NCBI RefSeq assembly: GCF_024267675.1 | Contig: NZ_JALDYX010000035.1 | Span: 1 to 49,798 of the forward strand | Direction of reading: 5' to 3' | Source: Marinobacterium sedimentorum | GTDB taxonomy: Bacteria > Pseudomonadota > Gammaproteobacteria > Pseudomonadales > Balneatricaceae | Length of the DNA: 49,798 nt | In this document: piece by piece, positions 26,403-34,793 of the stretch | Position numbering within the stretch: position 1 is the stretch's first letter | Layout: each line of letters begins with the position of its first letter | Translations under genes and position numbers: made by a program | Notes under the pieces: model-generated | What the model was told of the DNA's origin: nothing | The model's input: the letters and a program-made list of their open reading frames with translations, nothing else | The model's database searches: none

Positions 26403-27413
26403 TCAGCGGGACTCGATACAGCCTTGCAGTTGCCGCTCGATAAGGTCCCAGTCGAGCGCTTCGCGAGCGATGATCTCCACCCGGGAATCGCGCCGCCAGG
26501 CGATCTTGTCGATATCGTGCTGTTCGAGCACACGGTTATAAAACACCCAGACATAGCCGATCCGAAAGGCGCCCTTGATGCGCAGCGCCCCTTCGAGGCC
26601 GTTGAGTACGGCCTCCAGGCGGTCATAATCGAACACTTCGTCACGGTGGAATACCCAGCCGCAGCTGACAAAATCCGTACCCTGGCCAATACGGCGTATC
26701 GGCTGGCCTGCCTCTGGCAACAGCAGGGGCTGCGGGGCGATCGCGGCTGACGGGCCGGGCTCTAAGCCCTGCTGGCCATGGCTGTCGGGGAACTGGGCGG
26801 CCAGGGTATCGTCACGGATCAGATCCAGCAGCTCGATGGGAAAGAGGCCGTGGCGGGCTTTTTCAATGCGCTGCTTGGGCGGAAACAGCCCCCCGAGCCC
26901 CTGCATTGCCTTGTTGATCAGGGCGGGGGAGGCGAGGTCGAGCTTGTTGAGCACAACGATGTCGGCCAGGTTGAGCTGATCCTGGAAGGTCTCATGGGCC
27001 ATGACCCGCGGGTCTTCCAGTAGCTGCGGATCCAGCAGGCAGATAATGGCCCGCAGATCCAGCGCGTCTTTAAAGCTGCCGCTTTGCAGCGTATCGATAA
27101 TGCCTTCGGGGTGGCCGAGGCCTGTGGGCTCGATGATCAGGCGCTGGGGTTTTGCGCTGCGAATCAGGGTGGCGAGCCCTGCCCGCAGGGCGGGCCCCAG
27201 GGCGCAGCAGATGCAGCCGCCGGCCAGTTCCTTGATATGCAGGCCGTCGGCATCGGGCATGGCTGCCTTGTCGACGCCGATCTGGCCAAATTCGTTCACA
27301 AGTACCGCCCAGCGCTCATCGGCAGGCTTCTGGGCCAGCAACGCATTAATGGCTGTGGTTTTGCCGACTCCGAGGAATCCTGTGATGATGTTGACGGGGA
27401 TTTTGTCGGTCAT
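26403..27413 (-). CDS. CobW/COG0523 family GTPase (metallochaperone-like)
   Basis: 336 residues. P-loop GFLGVGKTT at residues 12-20. The family metal motif GGCICC is near residues 65-70, with the EPTGLGHP segment and the NKLD guanine-specificity motif. A CobW_C-like domain near residue 235-330 ends in WDLIERQLQGC. COG0523 GTPases hand over Zn, Co or other metals. The nearby copper genes are separate by 105 bp and no Zur site or metal-specific neighbour lets me choose the metal. Confidence 0.9.
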   Translation of the reverse strand: MTDKIPVNIITGFLGVGKTTAINALLAQKPADERWAVLVNEFGQIGVDKAAMPDADGLHIKELAGGCICCALGPALRAGLATLIRSAKPQRLIIEPTGLGHPEGIIDTLQSGSFKDALDLRAIICLLDPQLLEDPRVMAHETFQDQLNLADIVVLNKLDLASPALINKAMQGLGGLFPPKQRIEKARHGLFPIELLDLIRDDTLAAQFPDSHGQQGLEPGPSAAIAPQPLLLPEAGQPIRRIGQGTDFVSCGWVFHRDEVFDYDRLEAVLNGLEGALRIKGAFRIGYVWVFYNRVLEQHDIDKIAWRRDSRVEIIAREALDWDLIERQLQGCIESR

Positions 27414-27449
27414 CCCGGTACTCCCTGTGGTCTGAGTGTTCGGTGCGAT

Positions 27450-28331
27450 TCAGTTACTGGCGCGGCGCGATGGCAGCTGCGCAAGCAACATGCCGGCCAG
27501 CATCAGTGCACAGCCCGCCAGAGCGCGGCCTGTCAGTTCTTCATTTAGCAGCAGCCAGCCGCCGAAGGCTGCAAACACGGCCTCCAGGCTCATTATGATG
27601 GCAGCGTGGGCGGCGGGGGCATGCTTTTGCGCATAGACCTGCAGCGTATAGGCGACCCCAACGGACAGCAAGCCGGCGTAGGCGATGGGCTGCCAGGCGG
27701 CCATCAGGTTGCTGAGGGTAAAGCTGTCCTGTTCATAGATCAATGCCACGCCAAGGCACAGGCACGCACAGATCAGAAACTGAATGATCGACAGGCGTAA
27801 GCCGTCCAGGTGAGGTGCCAGGCGGCCGATGATCAGTACATGACCGGCCCAGAACGCAGCGCCCACAAGTTCCAGCAGGTCGCCCCGGTTGATGACCATG
27901 GCCTTATTGATACTGAGGAAGTAAAGCCCCACCAGTGCCAGGGATGCACCGGCCCAGATGGCGCGGTTTACCGGTTGTCCCATCAGGCGGGCAGCCAGTG
28001 GCACCAGTACTATATAGAGACCGGTGATAAAGCCTGCGTTACCGGCGGTGGTGTAAAGCAGGCCGGCCTGTTGCAGGGATGCCCCACAGAAAAGCAGGGT
28101 GCCTGCGGCGAGGCCGCCGCGCAATAACTGGCACAACTCGCCTTGGCCTGCGCGGGCGCGGAATAAGAGTGTCAGGGGTAACAGCGAGAGGGCGCCGAGC
28201 ATAAATCGTGCGGCATTGAAGCCAAAGGGCCCCAGATGATCCATACCAAGGCGCTGGGCGACAAAGGCGAGTCCCCAGATAGCGGCTACCAGCAACAACA
28301 ACAGATTGGCTTTGAGTCGCAGATTGACCAT
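27450..28331 (-). CDS. EamA/DMT family transporter
   Basis: 293 residues from ATG 28331, with about ten hydrophobic segments in two repeats, starting LLLLLVAAIWGLAFVAQRLG, the usual first helix of EamA domains. The second repeat has a W-x-G-A-x-L-A-L-V-G segment and LEAVFAAFGGWLLLNEELTGRALAGCALMLAGM. DMT carriers export metabolites or drugs; the substrate is unknown. Upstream of its start lies the 421-bp divergent region that also serves the GGDEF-EAL gene. Confidence 0.88.
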   Translation of the reverse strand: MVNLRLKANLLLLLVAAIWGLAFVAQRLGMDHLGPFGFNAARFMLGALSLLPLTLLFRARAGQGELCQLLRGGLAAGTLLFCGASLQQAGLLYTTAGNAGFITGLYIVLVPLAARLMGQPVNRAIWAGASLALVGLYFLSINKAMVINRGDLLELVGAAFWAGHVLIIGRLAPHLDGLRLSIIQFLICACLCLGVALIYEQDSFTLSNLMAAWQPIAYAGLLSVGVAYTLQVYAQKHAPAAHAAIIMSLEAVFAAFGGWLLLNEELTGRALAGCALMLAGMLLAQLPSRRASN

Positions 28332-28449
28332 GGTGGCGCCGTCTCTCGATCCGTGAAAGTGCGCTAGGGTATCTCCGGGGCTTGCTCCGGTAAACTGGTT
28401 ATTGCAACATTTCACCGGACTGGAGAGCAGGGGATGCAGTATATGGATT

Positions 28450-28466
28450 AAACACTTATAGTGTTT
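28450..28466. promoter_or_regulatory. Palindrome AAACACT-TAT-AGTGTTT, possible operator
   Basis: Perfect 7-bp arms around TAT in the divergent region between the EamA transporter and the GGDEF-EAL gene. Size and symmetry suit a dimeric repressor. No regulator gene is adjacent. Confidence 0.45.
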
Positions 28467-28488
28467 TAAGGGCTTTCTTCTCTGTACA

Positions 28489-28509
28489 TATCACCCCGGC
28501 GGGGTGATA
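28489..28509. promoter_or_regulatory. Palindrome TATCACCCC-GGC-GGGGTGATA, possible operator
   Basis: Perfect 9-bp arms around GGC, 22 bp after the first palindrome. It has no T-run on either side and is upstream of both flanking genes, so a terminator role is unlikely. The rest of 28332-28629 shows no coding frame. Confidence 0.5.
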
Positions 28510-28629
28510 CCTGAAGCAGGGGTGTTTCACCACTGGCCGCAGTGCAGTGCGAACGCCATCTCTTCGCCCCAGGAAGGCCTGCAAGTCCACGCACCTGCGC
28601 CCATTCTTTTAGGTTAAAGAGTTATGGCG

Positions 28630-28730
28630 TGACGGACAAATAGGGAGGGAACCCATTTGTCCGTGAGGTTAATAATAGTGCCATTGATGGCGATGCCTGT
28701 ACCACCGCAATTCAGTGGTGTCGGGCTTCA
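28630..28730 (+). promoter_or_regulatory. Leader element B, homologous to 9108-9220
   Basis: Perfect 10-bp arms ACGGACAAAT (28632-28641) and ATTTGTCCGT (28655-28664) enclose AGGGAGGGAACCC. GAGGTTAATA follows. Then come a GCCA-TTGA-TGGC hairpin and GTACCACCGCA.ATTCAGTGGTGT.CGGGCTTCA, ending 22 bases before the GGDEF-EAL start. Element A has the same order of blocks. A TTG start at 28657 for the downstream gene would fall inside this element and is rejected. Confidence 0.55.
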
Positions 28731-28752
28731 CTCCCGGAGCCGGGGACTGGAT

Positions 28753-31401
28753 ATGACCGATAGTTTCAGGCCGTTGCGCCTAACGATGCTGATCTTGTCG
28801 CTGTTGCTGCTGCTGTCCGTCGTTTCCTACGGCTGGTTCAGCTGGAAAGAGATAAGACGCAGCGTGACGCAGGATCTGCATCAGCAGAACGCGGCTTTTA
28901 TTGATCACACCGAGACATTCTTCCGCCTGCAGGAACAGTTGCTGCTGTCCACAGGAGCACCCCTGGTTCGGAATAATCGTCTGCGCCGTTCAGAGTTGCA
29001 GGCGGCGCTCGACATCTTGTCTGAGACCGTGCCGCAAATCCGCGGGCTGGGTGTGCTCGATCGTCGTGGCGAGCTGCTGCTGGGGGTGGGCGCCGAGATA
29101 GCGCCCGATCTCAGTCTGACCTCAAGCGATGCCATCACCCAGGCGCGCTATACCGATCACCTCAAGCTGGGGGCGGCCTTTCGCCTTGATGCCGATTCAG
29201 ACGCGCTGCTGCCGGCCTTTCTAGCCCTGCCCGATAAGGACGGCAATATGCTGGCGATGCTGGTGGCGCTATACAGCATCAATGGGCAGAGTTCGATCTG
29301 GCAAAACTTGCAGCGTCGATCCGGCGCCAACCTCTGGTTGCTGGCAGACGATGGCAAGTTGCGCTATGCCAACCCCATGACGGGGGGCATGTTAGCTGAT
29401 CTCGCCCGCGCACAAGTCGATACCCAGACGCTTGACGAGTTGCAGGTGCGGGGCGGCTATGGCACGAGTAGCGATGCCATTTCGCTGTCTCTCAATGATG
29501 AATCGGTGGTGGTGCAGTCGCAGTTGCTGCCGCAGTATCAGTTTGTATCGGTCGCTTTTCTGCCGCTGAGTCAGCTGTTCTGGCTTTGGCTCGGCAAGGT
29601 GAAGTCGGTGGGAACGGTGGTGGGGCTGTTTTTACTGGTCGCGTTGCTGGTGTATCGCCTGATCTGGCTGGCCGGTACGCGGCTGGTTAATGCCCGTATA
29701 ACCGCCGAGAGTAATCTGCTGAAGCTGTCCCAGGCGATTGAGCAAAGTCAGGACAGCGTTGTGGTGACCGATAGCAGCTGGTGTATCGAATATGCCAACC
29801 GTCGTTTTGAGGGGGACGTCAAGCAGGATGAGGCACGCCTCAAGGGGACGCCGGTAACGAATTTTTCGCCCCACGATATGCTGCGCGATGATCTGGTACT
29901 GATACAGGGCAAGGTGCTGGATAAAGGCAGTTGGTGCGGCGAGCGGCAAAGGGCCGGCACCGAACAATGGTATGAATTTTCGATTTCGCTGGTGGAAATA
30001 CCGGATTCAGAGGATGTCAGCTTTATTCTGATCGGCCAGGACATCTCCGAGCGCAAGGCGGCGGAGGCCTTGCTCTATCAGCAGGCCAATTTCGATTCGC
30101 TGACGCAGCTGCCCAACCGGCGCCGGGCCAGTGAGCTGATTACCGAGGCGCTGGAACAGGCCTGGGGCAGCCAGGGTGAAGTGGCGCTGTTGTATCTTGA
30201 TCTGGACAATTTCAAGCAGATCAACGATACCTTCGGGCATTTGTTCGGTGATCAGGTGCTGGTCAAGGTCGCTCAGCGCCTGCAGCAGGTTCTGGGTGAT
30301 GATGGCAGCCTGGCGCACATGAGTGGCGATGAGTTCCTGATTCATTTCAGCTTTCAGAGCAGGTCCCAGATCGAACAGGTGGCGGATAATATACTCGCGG
30401 CCTTTCGTGCCCCCATGTTGTTGCAGGGCAAGAATCTGAGCATGTCGCTCAGTATTGGCATATCGCGCTATCCGATCGACAGTCCAGATGCGCCTGGCCT
30501 GATGCGCGACGCCGACCTTGCGCTCTATGAGTCCAAGCGTTGTGGCCGCGGCCGTTTTACCTTCTTCGATGCCGAGCTCGACAAGCGCATGAAACGCCGG
30601 CTCGAGATTGAGCATCAGCTGCCGGTTGCGCTGAAGAACGGTGAGCTCTTTATGGTGTACCAGAGCAAGAATTCGATTGAGAGCGGCGAGATTCTGGGCT
30701 TTGAAGCCCTGATGCGCCTGAACAGTCGCTCGCTGGGCGCTGTCGGTCCTGCCGAGTTTATCGAGATCGCCGAGGAGAACGGGTTTATTGAGGAACTGGG
30801 TCGCTTTGCACTCAGACAAGGCTGTGAGGATCTGGCACGGTTTCAGGCCATCGGTGGCCGTTCACTGACCATGGCCATCAATGTGTCGGTACGCCAGCTG
30901 CTGGATGATTCCATTGTCGGTTATACCCGGCAGATGATAACCGATAACCGTATTGACCCGGCGACGCTGGAACTCGAAATCACCGAGTCACTGCTGGCAG
31001 AAAACCTGCCGCTGGTGATGCCGCGCCTCGAACAGCTGCGTGCGCTGGGTTTGTCCCTGACGATTGATGACTTTGGCACCGGCTACAGTTCCCTCAGCTA
31101 CCTGACCCATTTCCCGGTGGCAACGCTGAAAATCGACAAATGCTTCATCGACGAGCTGGAAAAGCACGCTAACGATGCCACAGTGGTGCACACCATTATC
31201 CAGATGGGTCATGCGCTGGGGCTGAAGGTGGTGGCTGAAGGGCTGGAGCTTGAATCCCAGTGGCGCATCCTGCGCCAGTTCGGCTGCGACGTCGGGCAGG
31301 GGTACCTGTTTTCAAAACCGCTCGACTTTGACCACGCCGAGCGGCTGCTGCAAACCACGGCCAAGATTCCGCTGCTGCGCCCGGCCAGGGAAGGTCACTG
31401 A
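28753..31401 (+). CDS. Membrane sensor with PAS, GGDEF and EAL domains (c-di-GMP turnover)
   Basis: 882 residues from ATG 28753. TM1 is at about 9-30 (LTMLILSLLLLLSVVSYGWF), then a periplasmic sensor domain to about 280, and TM2 (VGTVVGLFLLVALLVYRLIWL). A PAS domain follows (about 326-436). The GGDEF domain carries the variant SGDEF (about residue 524) and no RxxD inhibition site. In the EAL domain I can see every residue I would look for: E in FEALMRL, N in AINVSV, E in EITES, DD in IDDFGTGYSSL, K in LKIDK, and E in AEGLE. It is therefore probably an active phosphodiesterase; cyclase activity is uncertain because of the first-position Ser, though SGDEF cyclases exist. Confidence 0.92.
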   Translation: MTDSFRPLRLTMLILSLLLLLSVVSYGWFSWKEIRRSVTQDLHQQNAAFIDHTETFFRLQEQLLLSTGAPLVRNNRLRRSELQAALDILSETVPQIRGLGVLDRRGELLLGVGAEIAPDLSLTSSDAITQARYTDHLKLGAAFRLDADSDALLPAFLALPDKDGNMLAMLVALYSINGQSSIWQNLQRRSGANLWLLADDGKLRYANPMTGGMLADLARAQVDTQTLDELQVRGGYGTSSDAISLSLNDESVVVQSQLLPQYQFVSVAFLPLSQLFWLWLGKVKSVGTVVGLFLLVALLVYRLIWLAGTRLVNARITAESNLLKLSQAIEQSQDSVVVTDSSWCIEYANRRFEGDVKQDEARLKGTPVTNFSPHDMLRDDLVLIQGKVLDKGSWCGERQRAGTEQWYEFSISLVEIPDSEDVSFILIGQDISERKAAEALLYQQANFDSLTQLPNRRRASELITEALEQAWGSQGEVALLYLDLDNFKQINDTFGHLFGDQVLVKVAQRLQQVLGDDGSLAHMSGDEFLIHFSFQSRSQIEQVADNILAAFRAPMLLQGKNLSMSLSIGISRYPIDSPDAPGLMRDADLALYESKRCGRGRFTFFDAELDKRMKRRLEIEHQLPVALKNGELFMVYQSKNSIESGEILGFEALMRLNSRSLGAVGPAEFIEIAEENGFIEELGRFALRQGCEDLARFQAIGGRSLTMAINVSVRQLLDDSIVGYTRQMITDNRIDPATLELEITESLLAENLPLVMPRLEQLRALGLSLTIDDFGTGYSSLSYLTHFPVATLKIDKCFIDELEKHANDATVVHTIIQMGHALGLKVVAEGLELESQWRILRQFGCDVGQGYLFSKPLDFDHAERLLQTTAKIPLLRPAREGH

Positions 31402-31439
31402 GCGCAGCGAGATTTGTGTTAAAGCGCGTTCAGGCATGC

Positions 31440-34088
31440 TCAGGCATGTGCAATCAGGGCCCTGAGCTCGGGTATGCAGGAGCCACAGTTGGTGCCGCAG
31501 TTCAGCGCCTTGCCCAGAGACTCGACCGAGTTGGCCCCCTCCTTCATCGCCTGGCGAATGCGTTTTTCCCCCACCTGGAAACAGGAGCAGATGATTGCAC
31601 CCTGATCCGGCGCGCCCTCGCTGGGGCGCCCTGACAGCAACTGCATGCGTTCTTTGGTCGTGAGGCTGCGCCCGAGCTGCGTCGACAGCCAGGCCGGCGG
31701 CGGCAGTTCACCTTCGCAACTGGCGATAAACACCCACAGCAGGCGCCCGTCCCTAAAGGCGGCGGCGCGGTAGTGGTTGGCGCGGCTGTCCAGCAGCTCA
31801 ATCAGATCGGTGCTGGCGGGCAGCCAGCTTTTGACCCAGTCAGACCAGTCCGGTCTGTCACTGAATCCCGCCAGTGCGTAGCGCTCCCCCTGCTCCAGCG
31901 TTACTCGGCTCCAGTAGTCACTGGCCGGCGTCTCGATGGCGTCCAGGCTCAGCAGCATCCCCTGCCAGCGCGGGCGCAGGCCCAGCATGCGCACCGGGCT
32001 CTGTTTCAGCTCGGGTTGCCCTGAGACCGGATCCGTGACGGCGGCCACCAGGGCATCGACAGCGCCGTGGGACGCATAGCGATCGTTCCAGTGGATGGGG
32101 GCAAACAGTGATCCCGGCTGCTGGTTCGGGCTGACCCGGGCACGTCCGATATATTCGGCGTCGAGGGCTGACAGGCTCACCAGGTCACCGCTGTGTATGC
32201 GCTGCTGTTGTGCATCCCGTTCACTGATTTCGATGTAGGGTTCGTCGCAGTGGTCCAGCAGGCGCGGGCTGCGGGCGGTGCGGGTCATGGTATGCCACTG
32301 ATCCCGGCTGCGCCCGGTATTGAGCACGAAATCACCGTCCCGGCAGGGATTGGCCGGCATGCGAGCCGCAATTGGCAGCAGGCGGGCACGGCCCGAGGGC
32401 GTAAAGTAGTGGCCGTCTGCGAACATGCGTGCGGTGCCTTCGGGGCTGGCTTCGGTGACGGGCCACTGGATGGGTGCCAGGGCGTCATACTGGCTGCGGG
32501 ACAGTTCGGCCAGGGCGGAGATATCAAAATCACGGCTGCCCTGGTTGCGATAGCCCGACAGGCGGGCGTGTTCATCGAAGATATCCGCCGGGTGCTGGTA
32601 GGCAAAAGCATCCCCGAAACCGAGCCTTGTGGCGAAGTCGCAGAGTATTTGCCAGTCGTGCCGGGCTTCCCCGGGGGCTTTCAAAAAGCCGCGTTGGCGC
32701 GAGATGCGCCGCTCCGAGTTGGTCACGGTGCCGTTTTTTTCGGCCCAGGTGGTGGCCGGCAGCAGTACATCGGCCAGGGCTGTGGTATCGGTCTGCTCGA
32801 TGCAGTCACTGACCACCACCAGTTCGCACCGCTGCAGGGCTCTGCGCACCTGGGCCGAGTCCGGCAGGCTCACGGCCGGGTTGGTGCCAATGATCCAGAC
32901 CGCCTTGACGTCACCGCGCTCAATCGCCTGGAACAGGTCCACGGCCTTGAGGCCAGGCGCCTGCGCCATTCTGGGGGCTTGCCAGAAGTCGGCTACCGTT
33001 TCCAGGTGAGTCGGGTTGCCGAATTCCATATGGGCCGCGAGCTGATTGGCCAGGCCGCCGACTTCGCGTCCGCCCATGGCATTGGGCTGGCCGGTGATGG
33101 AAAACGGGCTGGCACCCGGCTTGCCGACCCGGCCCGTGGCCAGGTGGCAGTTGATGATGGCGTTGGCCTTGTCGGTGCCAGAAGACGACTGGTTGATGCC
33201 CTGGGAGTAAAACGTCAGGCTGCGCTCGGTGCACGCGAAGCGCTCGAACAGCCACTGCACATCCGCAGGATCGAGGCCGCAGTGGGCCGCGGTGGTGATC
33301 AGATCCGGGCACTGTCGCTGCGCCTGCTCAAGGGCGGCGTCAAAGCCCTCGCAATGCTGTGCGATATAGGCCTCATCCAGAGCGTTTGCCTGCGCCAGGT
33401 AACTCAGCAGGCCGTTGAACAGGAAAGCATCGCTGCCGGGCTTGAGGGCCAGGTGACGGTCGGCCAGATCGCAGGTGGCGGTGCGTCTTGGATCCAGTAC
33501 CACGACCTGGATGTCCGGGCGGGCCTGCTTGGCCCGTACCAGGCGCTGATACAGAATGGGGTGGGCCCAGGCGGCATTGGAGCCAACCAGCACCACCAGA
33601 TCCGCTTCATCGAGATCGTCGTAGCAGGCCGGCACTGTGTCGCTGCCAAAGGCGCGCTTTTGCCCGGCCACCGCCGAGGACATGCACAGGCGCGAATTGG
33701 TATCGACGTTGGCGCTGCCGATAAAGCCCTTCATCAGCTTGTTGGCGACGTAATAGTCTTCGGTCAGGATCTGGCCCGACAGGTAAAAGGCGACCGAATC
33801 GGGGCCGTGCTGGTCGATCAGGCGGGCGAAGGTATCGACGACCTTGTCCAGAGCGCTATCCCAGCTGACGCGCTGGCCCTGAATCTGTGGATACAGCAGG
33901 CGCCCCTGATGGCCGGTGGTTTCATGCAGCGCCGAGCCCTTGACGCAAAGGCGGCCTTTGTTGGCCGGGTGCGATGCATCGCCGCTCACCGCGATCAGGC
34001 GGTTGTCACTTATGCGGGCCTCGACACCACAGCCGACGCCGCAGTAAGGGCAGGTGGTCAGGGTGCTGGACTCGGTATTGTTCTTCAT
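31440..34088 (-). CDS. nasA: Assimilatory nitrate reductase, molybdopterin catalytic subunit
   Basis: 882 residues from ATG 34088 (GGAA upstream; a GTG at 34100 is less likely). N-terminal [4Fe-4S] ligands C-P-Y-C-G-V-G-C and the later GRLCVKG. The molybdopterin-binding core includes SRLCMSSAV, the GSNAAWAHP segment and ATGRVGKPGASPFSITGQPNAMGGREVG. A C-terminal BFD-type [2Fe-2S] domain has C-S-C and CGTNCGSC. Cytoplasmic, with no Tat signal, consistent with assimilatory NasA/NarB (called nasC in some species). Reduces nitrate to nitrite for NirBD. Preceded by its own sigma-54 promoter and attenuator leader. Confidence 0.95.
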   Translation of the reverse strand: MKNNTESSTLTTCPYCGVGCGVEARISDNRLIAVSGDASHPANKGRLCVKGSALHETTGHQGRLLYPQIQGQRVSWDSALDKVVDTFARLIDQHGPDSVAFYLSGQILTEDYYVANKLMKGFIGSANVDTNSRLCMSSAVAGQKRAFGSDTVPACYDDLDEADLVVLVGSNAAWAHPILYQRLVRAKQARPDIQVVVLDPRRTATCDLADRHLALKPGSDAFLFNGLLSYLAQANALDEAYIAQHCEGFDAALEQAQRQCPDLITTAAHCGLDPADVQWLFERFACTERSLTFYSQGINQSSSGTDKANAIINCHLATGRVGKPGASPFSITGQPNAMGGREVGGLANQLAAHMEFGNPTHLETVADFWQAPRMAQAPGLKAVDLFQAIERGDVKAVWIIGTNPAVSLPDSAQVRRALQRCELVVVSDCIEQTDTTALADVLLPATTWAEKNGTVTNSERRISRQRGFLKAPGEARHDWQILCDFATRLGFGDAFAYQHPADIFDEHARLSGYRNQGSRDFDISALAELSRSQYDALAPIQWPVTEASPEGTARMFADGHYFTPSGRARLLPIAARMPANPCRDGDFVLNTGRSRDQWHTMTRTARSPRLLDHCDEPYIEISERDAQQQRIHSGDLVSLSALDAEYIGRARVSPNQQPGSLFAPIHWNDRYASHGAVDALVAAVTDPVSGQPELKQSPVRMLGLRPRWQGMLLSLDAIETPASDYWSRVTLEQGERYALAGFSDRPDWSDWVKSWLPASTDLIELLDSRANHYRAAAFRDGRLLWVFIASCEGELPPPAWLSTQLGRSLTTKERMQLLSGRPSEGAPDQGAIICSCFQVGEKRIRQAMKEGANSVESLGKALNCGTNCGSCIPELRALIAHA

Positions 34089-34169
34089 GATGGGTTCCAC
34101 TCGCCGTGTCGTTCAGACCTGGGTGTATGGGGAATCAGGCGTAAAGGCAACTTGGAAAACAGTGCGCAT

Positions 34170-34218
34170 AAAAAAAACGCCATCTCCCGCCAGGTGGCGG
34201 GAGATGGCGCCATTGCCA
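34170..34218 (-). terminator. nasA leader: intrinsic terminator overlapped by an ANTAR-type hexaloop hairpin
   Basis: On the minus strand, CGCCATCTCCCGCC pairs perfectly with GGCGGGAGATGGCG around ACCT and is followed by eight U. Just upstream, TGGC-AAUGGC-GCCA (34205-34218) forms a small hairpin whose six-base loop has A1 and G4, and whose loop and 3' arm are the 5' arm of the terminator. The two folds exclude each other. This is the arrangement of NasT/NasR antitermination sites. It lies about 80 bases before the nasA start. Confidence 0.88.
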
Positions 34219-34232
34219 AACTTCCACGTTAT

Positions 34233-34275
34233 GTGCCGGTTCGGGTAGAGGTTGTCCTCTACCCGGGCGTGGCAC
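34233..34275 (-). promoter_or_regulatory. Upstream stem-loop of the nasA leader
   Basis: CGGGTAGAGG-ACAA-CCTCTACCCG (10 bp, tetraloop) with an outer GUGCC/GGCAC pairing. It occupies the position of the first hairpin of a two-hairpin ANTAR target but has a four-base loop, not the A1/G4 hexaloop, so its role is unclear. Confidence 0.6.
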
Positions 34276-34299
34276 CTTTCGCTATCTTGTTATGAGTTA

Positions 34300-34316
34300 T
34301 GCGAATGTCATGCCAG
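34300..34316 (-). promoter_or_regulatory. Sigma-54 (-24/-12) promoter for nasA
   Basis: Minus-strand CTGGCATGACATTCGCA: GG and GC are separated by exactly 10 bases, against the consensus YTGGCACGrNNNTTGCW. The predicted start is about 12 bases beyond the GC, just ahead of the leader hairpins. It is weaker than the other two sites in this locus. Confidence 0.65.
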
Positions 34317-34437
34317 TTTATTATTTTTCCCGAAATACCCGTGGCATTTGCATTTTCAGGTGTTAACCGCGGGCGTTGGATTCGCTGTCGCGGTACAAAA
34401 GGAGCCGTTTGGGTGCGCGCCTGGTTTTGAATGCCCC

Positions 34438-34782
34438 TTAACGGGGCGTTGGGTCGATCATCAGCACATCATCCAGCAGCGTTACCTGCCAGGTGGCGAG
34501 CTTCACGGCCTCGTCCTCGAAGCACTGGCCGTCGACCAGGCTGAAACGCTGCTTGTACAGCGGCGAGGCGACCACGGGCACATCGGCGATGGAGCCGACG
34601 ATACCGCGGGATAGCACATTGGCCTGGCCGAAGGGGTCGTGATTGTCGATGGCGTAGACCTGCTCGTCTTCCGGCAGGTAGAAGAGGGCTACCTGACGGC
34701 CGTCCACCAGGGCGCAAACGCCGCTGTTGGGGACCAGATCGGCTTTGCTGCACAGGGAAATCAGTTTTGTGTTAGTGGTCAT
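34438..34782 (-). CDS. nirD: Nitrite reductase (NADH) small subunit NirD
   Basis: 114 residues, Rieske-like fold (DLVPNSGVCALVDGRQVALFYLP, AIDNHDPFGQANVLSRGIVG, SPLYKQRFSLVDGQC). It lacks the C-x-H pairs that would bind an iron-sulfur cluster, as is normal for NirD. GAGGA stands 8 bases before the ATG and 11 bases separate it from nirB. It supports the NirB siroheme subunit. Confidence 0.95.
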   Translation of the reverse strand: MTTNTKLISLCSKADLVPNSGVCALVDGRQVALFYLPEDEQVYAIDNHDPFGQANVLSRGIVGSIADVPVVASPLYKQRFSLVDGQCFEDEAVKLATWQVTLLDDVLMIDPTPR

Positions 34783-34793
34783 GGTTCGATTCC

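Noticed and set aside
28489..28509. Terminator between the EamA transporter and the GGDEF-EAL gene
   Set aside because: The hairpin has no T-run on either strand and lies upstream of both genes.
28657..28752. Upstream TTG start for the GGDEF-EAL gene
   Set aside because: It would start within the conserved leader hairpin; ATG 28753 places a normal transmembrane helix at the N-terminus.
32193..34295. 700-codon open frame opposite the nitrate reductase gene
   Set aside because: It is the antisense of a clear molybdopterin reductase with intact motifs; long antisense frames arise from the GC-rich codon use. The translation has no recognisable domain.
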